A stretch of DNA of 46,416 bases from an uncultured Alphaproteobacteria bacterium (lineage in GTDB: Bacteria; Pseudomonadota; Alphaproteobacteria; RF32; CAG-239), in NCBI GenBank assembly GCA_947588655.1, contig CANPYS010000014.1, positions 1 to 46,416 on the forward strand, given 5' to 3'. Below the pieces are notes generated by a model, which was not told the origin of the DNA, did not search any database, and saw nothing but the letters and a program-made list of their open reading frames with translations. Numbering within the stretch: position 1 is the stretch's first letter; the number at the start of each line of letters is the position of its first letter. The translations under genes were made by a program, and so were the position numbers. This document shows positions 6,835 through 14,117 of the stretch, in pieces.

Positions 6835-7008
6835 ATGGGAAAAGCACCGCTTGTGAAACCTTTAAGTAAAACTGCCGTGAATGGGCGTTTGGGCTTTATT
6901 TTAAGCATTTTTAAATTTCTGACCTTTGATTTAGCCGCCTTTTTTGTTTCATGCGGGGCGCAAGCGAAAGATGGCTTGTTCAAATCTAAGGGCAAAGACA
7001 GAGAATAG
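6835..7008 (+). CDS. Small hypothetical protein, 57 aa
   Basis: ATG at 6835 follows AAAAGGAGT closely, and the frame closes at TAG 7006-7008, 9 bp before the next gene. The protein has a basic start (MGKAPLVKPLSKTAVNGRLG), a hydrophobic stretch FILSIFKFLTFDLAAFFVSC of about 20 residues, then a basic tail (DGLFKSKGKDRE). The middle could be a membrane segment or a signal peptide (AQA before KDG resembles a signal peptidase site, C40 a weak lipid-attachment candidate). The function is unknown. The ribosome binding site and tight spacing to the gene at 7018 argue that it is real and co-transcribed. Confidence 0.6.
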   Translation: MGKAPLVKPLSKTAVNGRLGFILSIFKFLTFDLAAFFVSCGAQAKDGLFKSKGKDRE

Positions 7009-7017
7009 GAGTCCGAG

Positions 7018-7428
7018 ATGAAAGTTAAAGCTTTACCTGCCAATTTTTATTTTGATAAAATCGGTGTGATTGTGAAAATTGAAATGAACGCTGATCATGT
7101 TTTCAGAGGCGAAATTGTTTATGACGGGCGCAATCAGATTATTTTTAACCGCAATGATGAAAAATTTTATTTGTTAACCCAAATTGCACCTGTTATTCGG
7201 CGTAAAATTTTGAAAAGCGAATATATTACAGTTGCCGAAACTTTTGATGATGAAATTAACCAAGCTTATGATATAAAAGTGCGACTCGTAGATGAGATTC
7301 CGGGCGAGGATAACTACATGACCGAAATGGAAAAATATGTTGCCGAGCTGGAAGAAAAACTTGGCAAAGACAAAGTGGCACAAATGCAACGCGAGGCGAT
7401 TCATTCATTTCAAAAACTTGAGGCTTAA
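7018..7428 (+). CDS. Hypothetical protein, 136 aa
   Basis: ATG at 7018 lies 6 bp after AGGAG. The protein is soluble, acidic and without membrane segments. Residues 1-95 are predicted beta-rich by eye, and residues 96-136 look like a helical coiled coil (EMEKYVAELEEKLGKDKVAQMQREAIHSFQKL). I do not recognise the family. It follows the 57-aa gene by 9 bp and faces the glycosyltransferase gene convergently. Confidence 0.75.
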   Translation: MKVKALPANFYFDKIGVIVKIEMNADHVFRGEIVYDGRNQIIFNRNDEKFYLLTQIAPVIRRKILKSEYITVAETFDDEINQAYDIKVRLVDEIPGEDNYMTEMEKYVAELEEKLGKDKVAQMQREAIHSFQKLEA

Positions 7429-7461
7429 GCTTTTAAATATGGCTCATCAAATTAGAAAATA

Positions 7462-8280
7462 TTAGTTTTTGTGTAACTTGTTCTTATAAACGCATAAACC
7501 AAATATTCTATAGTATTTGATACCATCTTTGGCTTTTCCTCTATAAAAAAAGCGTATAAATTTTCTTAATACATAAACTATTCCACGAACAAGGTAGCGG
7601 ATAGGGTATTTATGGTTAAGCTTTTTTATTAATTTATCGTCTATTTGTAAGGCTTGTTTGTTGCGTGATTCAGAAATATCTTTAATACGGTAATAAAATA
7701 AAATTTCTGGTACGCGATATATTTTGCATTTTTGACGAATAACTAAATTAAGCCAAAAATCATAATCTTCATAGCCTTCGTCAAAAGCTTTATCATAACC
7801 GCCCGATTTTTTCCAATCAGCTTTTTTGAATAGTGAAGAGTTAAGAATACAATTATGTCTAATCATTGTCAACCGGTTTGTCTTTGGAGCAGATACCTCG
7901 CTATTTATTAAACCAAAGTACAAAGCACGCGAAGAAATAATATCGCCTTTATTTGCAATCATGGCTTGATAAAGTTTCTCTAAACAATCGGGACTGATTA
8001 TATCATCAGCGTCTAAGGGGTATATATAGGTCCCCTTGGCTTTACGAATGGCTTTGTTGCGGGCTGAAACTACCCCCCCCGTAGAGGTTTTATTTATAAG
8101 CCTTAGGTTGGAGTGTTTCTTTAAATAAGGTTCAATAATTTTTAAAGAATTATCTGTTGAGCCGTCGTTGATAATAATTGCCTCAAAGTCTTTAAAAGTT
8201 TGGGCAATAACAGAATCTAAGCATTCTGCAATATATTTTCCTTGGTTGTAACAGGGGATGATAATTGAAATTTTTGGCAT
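7462..8280 (-). CDS. Family 2 glycosyltransferase
   Basis: The N-terminal GT-A domain begins KISIIIPCYNQGKYIAECLDS and contains INDGSTDNS and the DxD-like metal site YPLDADD. Later FDEGYEDYDFWLNL matches the ED catalytic-base region of GT2 enzymes. Such enzymes transfer a sugar from a nucleotide donor onto a polysaccharide or lipid-linked acceptor at the cytoplasmic face of the membrane. The acceptor cannot be told from sequence. ATG at 8280 follows AGAGGA; an in-frame TTG at 8292 behind AAAGGAGG is an alternative start. The C-terminus is basic (FIRFFYRGKAKDGIKYYR), which may help membrane association. It is a lone gene next to tRNA-Phe, separate from other polysaccharide genes. Confidence 0.92.
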   Translation of the reverse strand: MPKISIIIPCYNQGKYIAECLDSVIAQTFKDFEAIIINDGSTDNSLKIIEPYLKKHSNLRLINKTSTGGVVSARNKAIRKAKGTYIYPLDADDIISPDCLEKLYQAMIANKGDIISSRALYFGLINSEVSAPKTNRLTMIRHNCILNSSLFKKADWKKSGGYDKAFDEGYEDYDFWLNLVIRQKCKIYRVPEILFYYRIKDISESRNKQALQIDDKLIKKLNHKYPIRYLVRGIVYVLRKFIRFFYRGKAKDGIKYYRIFGLCVYKNKLHKN

Positions 8281-8367
8281 TTTTCCTCTCAATTTACCTC
8301 CTTTATCATAATGCCAAATAAATTTAAGTCAATACTTTTTTGAATGGTGTGAGAGGGAGCGCTAAGT

Positions 8368-8394
8368 AAAAAACTGACTTAAAGTCAGTTTTTT
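8368..8394. terminator. Hairpin terminator between tRNA-Phe and the glycosyltransferase
   Basis: AAAAAACTGA (8368-8377) pairs with TCAGTTTTTT (8385-8394) around CTTAAAG. It is T-rich on both strands, so it may act in either direction. Confidence 0.7.
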
Positions 8395-8523
8395 ATCTGC
8401 AAGCTCTTTGTAAAACCTTATTGAGCGAGGATAATGAAAATATCCGAAGCGAAATTAGGTTCCAAAGGGAGGCCCGTCCCCAAGAGGACAAGAGAAGCGC
8501 AGTCCGATTGGTAGAGCAGCATA

Positions 8524-8553
8524 AAAAAAAGCCTGCTTCCTCGCAGGCTTTTT
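8524..8553 (-). terminator. tRNA-Phe terminator
   Basis: GCCTGC and GCAGGC pair with flanking A5/T5 arms. On the minus strand eight T follow, right after the tRNA 3' end, giving a standard intrinsic terminator. Confidence 0.85.
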
Positions 8554-8556
8554 GAA

Positions 8557-8632
<76 letters not shown>

Positions 8633-8663
8633 GTCAGTGACGAACCGTTTATAAAGCAAAAAT

Positions 8664-8864
8664 TTATGCTTGTCTAGTAGAATTTTCACTTTTTTGAATA
8701 TTTTTCTGCATCAGCAGGTTTTTTTTCTGTTTTTCCAAGGTATAAAGGAGCTTTTGGTGCTTTTGATACAAAGGCGATGTTTCATAAAAATCGTGTCCGA
8801 TTTGATAACAACGGATTTCTTCCTTTAAATTTTTGATTTGTTGGTTTATCTCAAAAAGAGTCAT
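8664..8864 (-). CDS. Small helical hypothetical protein, 66 aa
   Basis: ATG at 8864 follows AAAGGA at good spacing; a longer frame to 8906 lacks a binding site. The protein is charged and probably a helical hairpin or coiled coil (MTLFEINQQIKNLKEEIRCY, then KHQKLLYTLEKQKKNLLMQ), with no membrane segment. The family is not recognised. It lies between tRNA-Phe and the phage repressor on the same strand, so it may belong to the phage block or to the host. Confidence 0.6.
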   Translation of the reverse strand: MTLFEINQQIKNLKEEIRCYQIGHDFYETSPLYQKHQKLLYTLEKQKKNLLMQKNIQKSENSTRQA

Positions 8865-8989
8865 TTTAAAGTTCCTTTCAAGATAAAATATAAGCTTTAA
8901 AAACAATTATATCAATATTAATATATTAAAAAACAAAAAAATAGCCTCACATTCATATATTATAAATCTGAGGCCTGTGTATAAAAGTA

Positions 8990-9697
8990 TTAAAGCTTAT
9001 GCGTTACGCAAACAATTTTACCAAGAACCTTGACTTCTTTGTTTGATGGTGCGGTGTATGCTTGATAGGCGGGATTGTCGCTTGTGAGGGTAATGGTGCC
9101 GTCTAAGGGCGAAATTTGTATGCGCCGCGCAATCAGCTCGCGACCGGAGGCAATAAGATAAAGGCCGTCTGCCTCGGGATATTGATAAGATTTATCAAAC
9201 CAAAGCAAATCGCCCGATGAAATGGTTGGCGACATGGATTCGTTTAAAATTTTGATGATTTTTAAGTCTTCGGGCTTGGAAGCGGTTAAATCGTCAAGCA
9301 TCGCTTTGCATACCAAATGATGCCCAATAGCTTGCGCCAAAAAATGAGGATCGTTGGCGGGCATGTGCGCGTCCAAAACATCAATAGAAATAAGCTTGCC
9401 CTCTGGGGAGTTGCTGGCTTTAATGATGTCTGAAATAATGTCTAACTTAGCCGAAGGCGCGTTACCGGTTTTGGAGGCGATAACCTCGTCGTCCATAATT
9501 TCCGTATCGTCCACATCTAAAAGCTTGGCGAGCCGAACGCGGTCAATTTCTTTTAAACGGCGCGGATAACGATACTTAATATATTGGTGAATGTAAGATT
9601 CTTTACGCCCAATTTTGAGCGAGACATCACGGTAATTAAGCCCTTTTTCAGTGATCAGCTTATCAATTTTTTTGCGAATTTCATCAATATCAGCCAT
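8990..9697 (-). CDS. LexA/CI-like phage repressor (XRE HTH plus S24 peptidase domain), 235 aa
   Basis: Residues 1-65 form a helix-turn-helix (ITEKGLNYRDVSLKIGRKESYI with a following basic helix). Residues about 145-235 are an S24 domain with the nucleophile motif NESMSPTIS (Ser154) and GDLLWFD. The position usually held by the catalytic Lys (as in VKRL) reads A-R-R-I, so Arg191 appears to replace it, and no Ala-Gly or Cys-Gly cleavage pair is evident between the domains. It may therefore be a non-cleavable repressor. It is divergent from the phage genes, with a palindromic operator between them, so it probably represses that promoter and its own. Confidence 0.88.
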   Translation of the reverse strand: MADIDEIRKKIDKLITEKGLNYRDVSLKIGRKESYIHQYIKYRYPRRLKEIDRVRLAKLLDVDDTEIMDDEVIASKTGNAPSAKLDIISDIIKASNSPEGKLISIDVLDAHMPANDPHFLAQAIGHHLVCKAMLDDLTASKPEDLKIIKILNESMSPTISSGDLLWFDKSYQYPEADGLYLIASGRELIARRIQISPLDGTITLTSDNPAYQAYTAPSNKEVKVLGKIVCVTHKL

Positions 9698-9731
9698 AGA
9701 AAAACTCCTTTAATCAAGCAAATTCTAAGGC

Positions 9732-9775
9732 ATTATATATTATAAACAATATTTGTGCAAATATTATTTATAATA
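9732..9775. promoter_or_regulatory. Repressor operator palindrome and promoters
   Basis: A 32-bp near-perfect palindrome (9741-9772, one mismatched pair) is centred on AATATTTGTGCAAATATT. On the minus strand TTGCAC (complement of 9755-9760), 17 bp and TATAAT (complement of 9732-9737) form a strong promoter for the repressor gene that overlaps the palindrome. A TATAAT at 9770-9775 on the plus strand could serve the phage genes. This is a classic autoregulated divergent control region. Confidence 0.75.
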
Positions 9776-9848
9776 TTGACTTTATGAAAATTATATGAAA
9801 ACAATAATAAAAATTATATTATTTTAAATATAAACAAACGAGGATAAT

Positions 9849-10262
9849 ATGGAAAAGATACAAAAAATAGAAGATATTGAAATGGAAATTATGAGCGCTA
9901 TTTTCGTTTTGAAAATGCTTCCACGAGAAGGCCCGCGCAAAATGAAATCTTCATGGCCGTTTTTCGTTATGCTAGAAATTGAAAAGGATGAAAAAGCTCA
10001 AACACAGCGCTCTTTCAGAGTTTCAAAAGCCGCAATTGATGATATGGATATAGTTTTTGAAGATTGGTTTAAGGTTTTGGATTATGATGAAAAAAAGCTT
10101 GTCTTTTACAAAAATTCGGGCGTGCGCTGGAAAACCGTTGTCCGAAATATCGGACATTCCCGAAGCTGGCTTAACGTAAAATATAGGCGCAGTATCAAAA
10201 AAATTTATGACTATGTTCTAGAAAAACAAGCCAAAAGCGAATCGGCAAAGGCCCTTACATGA
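9849..10262 (+). CDS. DUF6362-like phage protein, likely small-terminase analogue
   Basis: This 137-aa protein has the layout I associate with the DUF6362 family of alphaproteobacterial phages: an N-terminal LP-x-x-G region, a conserved SSWP (about residue 34), a central SKAAIDDMDIVFEDWF helix, and a C-terminal sigma-like helix-turn-helix (YKNSGVRWKTVVRNIGHSRSWLNVKYRRSIKKIYDYV). The position directly before the large terminase, with a 4-bp ATGA overlap, suggests a DNA-recognition role in packaging. A transcriptional role is also possible. ATG at 9849 follows GAGG. The family assignment is from memory and moderately sure. Confidence 0.65.
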   Translation: MEKIQKIEDIEMEIMSAIFVLKMLPREGPRKMKSSWPFFVMLEIEKDEKAQTQRSFRVSKAAIDDMDIVFEDWFKVLDYDEKKLVFYKNSGVRWKTVVRNIGHSRSWLNVKYRRSIKKIYDYVLEKQAKSESAKALT

Positions 10263-11563
10263 TATTTTATTATAAATATGATCCTTTGCTTTATATGGGC
10301 GAAAACGGTTTTGATACGTTTGTTTTAACAGGTGGACGCGGCTCTCTTAAAACAGGGCACGTCTGCCGCGCCGTTTTAATTCAAATGCTCAAGTCGCGCA
10401 AAAGGGTAGGTGTTTTTAGGGAAACAAAAGTTTCAACCGAAGAAAGCCTTTATATTGAATTTCGGGAGCTGATTAATACCGAATTTGCCAATCGGGGCTT
10501 GATTTATAGCAAAAATCGGGTGGAATGTCTGCAGACCAATTCGGAGCTTTTCTTTATGGGCTTGCAAGATAAAAACCAAAGCGCGCGCGAAAACCTGAAA
10601 GGCTTGGCTCAAGTGGATATTTTGATTGTTGATGAGGCGCAAACCATCAGCGCCGCTGTTTGGGAAATTTTGCTTAAAACCATTCGCAAAGAAGGAGTCG
10701 TCTTAATCGTGATTTATAACCGTATTCATGACGAACCGCCCGTGGAAAAGGCGCTTTTTCTAGACTATGATAATATGCGCGCGCCACAAGGCACATATTT
10801 TGCTGAAATTAATTATCCTGAAGTTGAACATTTGGGTATTCTTTCAAAAAAATTTTTGGATTACGCCGCTCTTGTCAAACAAAATAAACCCGAAGAATAT
10901 GAACGCGATTACCTGAACAAACCCAAAGGGAATAATGTCGCGAAAGTTGTTAAATATTGGTCGGCGGAGAATATTAATTCGGATATCAGATTTTGCGCTG
11001 ACTTAGACATTTACTGGAGTCTAGATTTTAATGTGAACCCATCTATGTCTACTTTAAGCCATTTTGACGGCAAAAGCTTTTTTGTTTTTGATGAACTTGT
11101 TTTAAATAATGTGATTACACAAGATGTGGTTGATGAATTTATGCGCCGCTATCCGCCTGAAAATTTTTTAGGCACAATTCAAATTTGTGGCGATGCCTCG
11201 GGCAAATATCGCAAAACGCAAAGCAAATATTCAGATTACGCCATAATTGTCAATAGTCTTTCAAAAGCCGGTTACCGATATAATCTTAATCTCAGGCCTT
11301 TTAATCCGCCAGTCAGCGCGCGCGTCAATGCCTTTAACAATATGGTTTACGGCGATGACGGCGTGCGGCGATTTTTTGTGCATCCAAAATGCAAATGGCT
11401 GATTTATAATATGAAAAATCTTAAATTCAAAGAGGGTACAAATATTATTGATGAGGCAACGCCGTCGCAACTCGCTGATGATGACGATAAATTGTATTTA
11501 GGGCATATTTTTGATGCCGTCAGCTATATGGTGGAGTTCTTTAAACCTGTTTTGCGTCATTAA
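10259..11563 (+). CDS. terL: Phage terminase large subunit
   Basis: This 434-aa packaging motor of the PBSX-type/Terminase_3 class has a Walker A variant GGRGSLKTG (residues 25-33), Walker B ILIVDEAQ (121-128), and a coupling motif region IVIYNR. The C-terminal RNase H-like nuclease is suggested by WSLDFNVNPS, ICGDASG with following SDY, and the late HIFDAVSYMV. The ATPase translocates DNA into the prohead and the nuclease cuts it. The length is normal and the domains look intact, so the enzyme is not visibly degraded. It overlaps the DUF6362 gene by 4 bp and is followed by a terminator, so packaging and structural genes may be separate transcription units. Confidence 0.95.
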   Translation: MIFYYKYDPLLYMGENGFDTFVLTGGRGSLKTGHVCRAVLIQMLKSRKRVGVFRETKVSTEESLYIEFRELINTEFANRGLIYSKNRVECLQTNSELFFMGLQDKNQSARENLKGLAQVDILIVDEAQTISAAVWEILLKTIRKEGVVLIVIYNRIHDEPPVEKALFLDYDNMRAPQGTYFAEINYPEVEHLGILSKKFLDYAALVKQNKPEEYERDYLNKPKGNNVAKVVKYWSAENINSDIRFCADLDIYWSLDFNVNPSMSTLSHFDGKSFFVFDELVLNNVITQDVVDEFMRRYPPENFLGTIQICGDASGKYRKTQSKYSDYAIIVNSLSKAGYRYNLNLRPFNPPVSARVNAFNNMVYGDDGVRRFFVHPKCKWLIYNMKNLKFKEGTNIIDEATPSQLADDDDKLYLGHIFDAVSYMVEFFKPVLRH

Positions 11564-11575
11564 AATAGACTCGTT

Positions 11576-11618
11576 TTGCCGCGATTCGGTCCTAATTTGA
11601 CCCCGCGGCGCAATTTTT
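11576..11618 (+). terminator. Terminator after terL
   Basis: TTGCCGCG pairs with CGCGGC(GC)AA around a roughly 20-nt loop, followed by seven T. It lies 13 bp after the terL stop. Confidence 0.6.
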
Positions 11619-11780
11619 TTAAATCCATAGTTGATTAATTTTAATATATTCGCGTGAAAGTTAAGAATTGTTTTATGCAAAAAAAGGCGTTTTTGGAGCA
11701 TTTTTACACAGCCTGTGAATAACTTTTTGAAGAAAAATCAAATAGTTACAAATTTGCACCAAAAAAATTTAATCGCCCGA

Positions 11781-11884
11781 CAGGACATTTTTTTAACGTT
11801 AATACAAATATTTATATTCATATACAGGACAAAGCAGGACAAAAAAGTTCAAAATAGGACAAGACATTTTTGAAAAAATATGAT
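11781..11884 (+). promoter_or_regulatory. Putative late promoter with phased AGGACA repeats
   Basis: CAGGACA or TAGGACA occurs at 11781, 11825, 11835 and 11855, spacings of 44, 10 and 20 bp that place the sites on nearly the same face of the helix. The last copy supplies AGGACA at 11856-11861, exactly 17 bp from TATGAT at 11879-11884. The poor -35 and the phased upstream repeats suggest an activator-dependent promoter for the portal-to-lysis genes. Confidence 0.5.
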
Positions 11885-11981
11885 ACATATTTGTGTATAG
11901 TCGGCTAGAAGAGGCTAAAAAAATACATCAAGTTTTAGAAAGCTCTTTTGGTATGTCTTTTCCTTTAAAAAAAGGTTTTTT

Positions 11982-12010
11982 AAACGCGTTTGACATCAAA
12001 CGCGTTTTTT
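11982..12010 (+). terminator. Leader terminator 1
   Basis: AAACGCGTTTG and CAAACGCGTTT pair perfectly around ACAT and run into a T-tract. It lies about 90-120 nt downstream of the predicted late start site and before any structural gene. Confidence 0.85.
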
Positions 12011-12077
12011 TGATGATTATAAATTGTCGGCGGTCAAAATACCGCTATAAATATGAATACTTGCAGAAATTTATCCA

Positions 12078-12108
12078 TCCCACTTTTTGAAAAAGTGGGA
12101 TTTTTTTT
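12078..12108 (+). terminator. Leader terminator 2
   Basis: TCCCACTTTTT and AAAAAGTGGGA form a tight hairpin followed by eight T, ending only 13 bp before the portal start codon. Confidence 0.85.
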
Positions 12109-12121
12109 GAAAGGAAACAAA

Positions 12122-13903
12122 ATGTTTGAAGAAATATTAGAAAAAGAAAATCCCTCTTTTTCTTTAAACACTGAGGAAAAATCAGCGATTGTATCTGATG
12201 TGGCAAATATGTTTGATTCTTGGGACGATGTTCGCGCCAAGCAAAAAAATATTGCCGATTGCCTGCGTCCTGAAATTTATTTAGATGAACGCGCGGCACG
12301 AAAACATACAGATGATGAACAATGGAAATCGGATATTCATTTGAATAAAATTTATTCGTTGTTTCAAACGCAACAGGCCTATATTTGGGATAACATTTAT
12401 TCAAATATAGATCAACTGTTTGATGTACAAGGAACAGATGAAATGTCTATCAAAACAGCTAATTTGCAAAAGAAAAAGCTGGTAGATACGTTTCATAAAA
12501 TCGGCATTCAGAAAAAACTGGATATGGCGATTGAACACCTAGATAGTATTGGCGAGATGTGCCTTTTTGTCAGTTGGCGCAAAAAGTATAAGCAAAAAAG
12601 ACACTTGCTTGAAAAAGCCGAACCAAACGAAAAACTTCTGATGCGTCAAGGACAGTTTGGCATTTTTAATCAGGAAATTTATAACGGGGCGAATGTTGAA
12701 ACAATTAATCCGCTTAATTTGGTTTTTGATCCGCGCGTGATTCCAGAAGATACAGAAAAATGGGATTCTTGCGGCAAAATTATCAAATCATGGGAAAGTT
12801 TTGATTCGTTGGCGGATAACAAACTTTATCAATTAAGCCCCGAAGATTTGGCGCAAATACGCGCCATGCTGGCATCTACCAAACTAGACGCAGATAAACC
12901 CGCAACGCAAAAAACTTCTGATGTTGTGGATAGCGATAAAATAGAAGTTTTGCAATATTGGGGCGATTATACGCTGCCAAACGGCTCTGTGCTTAAAAAT
13001 GGACATATTGTTGTTGTCGGACGTCAATTTTTGGCGGCTTTTGAGCCAAACCGTTGGGTGATTAACCCCATTATTAATATGGCGCTTTTCCGCGATGCTG
13101 AAAGCAAAAGAGGCATTCCGGAATTGTGGTCCATTTATAACATTTGCAAAGAGCAAGAAAATAAGGTCAATTTGCAAAACGATGCGCAATCCTTAAATCT
13201 TAATCCGCCAGCTTATGCGCCGGAGGGCTTTTTTAAGGAAAACAAAATCACATTATATCCTGGAAAGCAAGTTGAATATAAACAGGGCTTGGAAGATCCT
13301 AGCGCTATTATCAAGATGAGCTTTCCGCTTTTAAATAATGAGGAAATTATCGGTTATTACGATACCATTGCCTCCAATGTGAGCGGTATTTTTCCGAATA
13401 TGCAGGGGCAAATTGAACCGCATTCGGCAACAGCAACAGAAATTAATGTGAAACTTCACGGGCAATCAACCAGACTTTCCAAAATCTTGGATACAATCAA
13501 GCAAAATGCCGTTGTACCCATGGTTTCAAAAGTGGCGGAATTGGAAGCTAACATGAAGTTTGGAAAAGAAAACATTTTTATCCAAACGCCGCAAGGAGCT
13601 TATGTTGAAGTTATTGGCGATAACGTCCGACAAGGCAATTACGAATATAAATACACCGATAACACAGGCATTCAGAAAAAATTTCTGACCAATCAAATTT
13701 TGCAACAGATTTTGACACAGGTTTGGAATGACGCCTCTTTGCCACTAAACAAAATTGAAATTATCAAAGAGGCGCTGAATAATGCAGGTATTGAAAATAC
13801 GGAAAAGTTTTTTCTAGATCATCAAAACCTTCAGCAAGCCCCTGTGGATTCAGGCTTAATGCTTCAAAATCCGATGACTTTTCTCAATCCGATGAAAGGC
13901 TGA
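12122..13903 (+). CDS. Phage portal (head-tail connector) protein, podovirus type
   Basis: ATG at 12122 follows GAAAGGAAACAA and excludes the terminator that a longer frame would include. The 593-aa product resembles podoviral portals in having an acidic N-terminus, an internal HLNKIYSLFQTQQAYIWDN, a DPS-like NLVFDPRVI segment, and the ASNVSGIFPNMQGQIEPHSATATEI region followed by a long helix (LSKILDTIKQNAVVPMVSKV). Portals form the dodecameric vertex through which DNA enters and leaves. Gene order after terL and before scaffold and capsid supports this. It ends in a Pro/Met/Asn-rich tail. Confidence 0.85.
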   Translation: MFEEILEKENPSFSLNTEEKSAIVSDVANMFDSWDDVRAKQKNIADCLRPEIYLDERAARKHTDDEQWKSDIHLNKIYSLFQTQQAYIWDNIYSNIDQLFDVQGTDEMSIKTANLQKKKLVDTFHKIGIQKKLDMAIEHLDSIGEMCLFVSWRKKYKQKRHLLEKAEPNEKLLMRQGQFGIFNQEIYNGANVETINPLNLVFDPRVIPEDTEKWDSCGKIIKSWESFDSLADNKLYQLSPEDLAQIRAMLASTKLDADKPATQKTSDVVDSDKIEVLQYWGDYTLPNGSVLKNGHIVVVGRQFLAAFEPNRWVINPIINMALFRDAESKRGIPELWSIYNICKEQENKVNLQNDAQSLNLNPPAYAPEGFFKENKITLYPGKQVEYKQGLEDPSAIIKMSFPLLNNEEIIGYYDTIASNVSGIFPNMQGQIEPHSATATEINVKLHGQSTRLSKILDTIKQNAVVPMVSKVAELEANMKFGKENIFIQTPQGAYVEVIGDNVRQGNYEYKYTDNTGIQKKFLTNQILQQILTQVWNDASLPLNKIEIIKEALNNAGIENTEKFFLDHQNLQQAPVDSGLMLQNPMTFLNPMKG

Positions 13904-13910
13904 TGGAATA

Positions 13911-14117
13911 ATGGATATTTTGTTGTTGCGCGAATTTATCCATTCCGATAAAGGGCAGTGGCTTTTAAGCTACTTAACAGATTTTATGGTGGAATGTTCC
14001 CTCAAAACCAACATGAATGCGGAATGGATTAGGGGAATGGGAATGATGATTCATCATCTGAAACAAATAGACGAGCAATGCCGTCGTGAAAATGAAATAA
14101 ATAGGAGATTAAAATGA
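13911..14117 (+). CDS. Small phage hypothetical protein, 68 aa
   Basis: This ORF lies between portal and scaffold genes, 7 bp after the portal stop, and overlaps the next start by 4 bp (ATGA). The protein is helical, Met-rich in the middle (WIRGMGMMIHHLKQI) and ends basic. It has no motif I recognise and a weak ribosome binding site, so translation is probably coupled to the portal gene. Confidence 0.7.
   Translation: MDILLLREFIHSDKGQWLLSYLTDFMVECSLKTNMNAEWIRGMGMMIHHLKQIDEQCRRENEINRRLK

Larger units (their letters stand above)
11564..12121. other. Non-coding control region before the structural genes
   Basis: This 558-bp gap contains a terminator after terL (11576-11618), four CAGGACA/TAGGACA repeats with near-helical spacing (11781-11861), a TATGAT -10 (11879-11884), and two intrinsic terminators (11982-12010, 12078-12108) before the portal gene. 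A 65-codon open frame at 11893 runs through the first terminator and lacks a ribosome binding site, so I do not call it. Confidence 0.65.

Noticed and set aside
11893-12090. 65-codon plus-strand open frame before the portal gene
   Set aside because: It reads through an intrinsic terminator with a strong T-tract and lacks a ribosome binding site; the region is better explained as an untranslated leader.
12053-12121. Upstream extension of the portal reading frame
   Set aside because: It would translate through terminator 2; ATG at 12122 has a good binding site directly after it.
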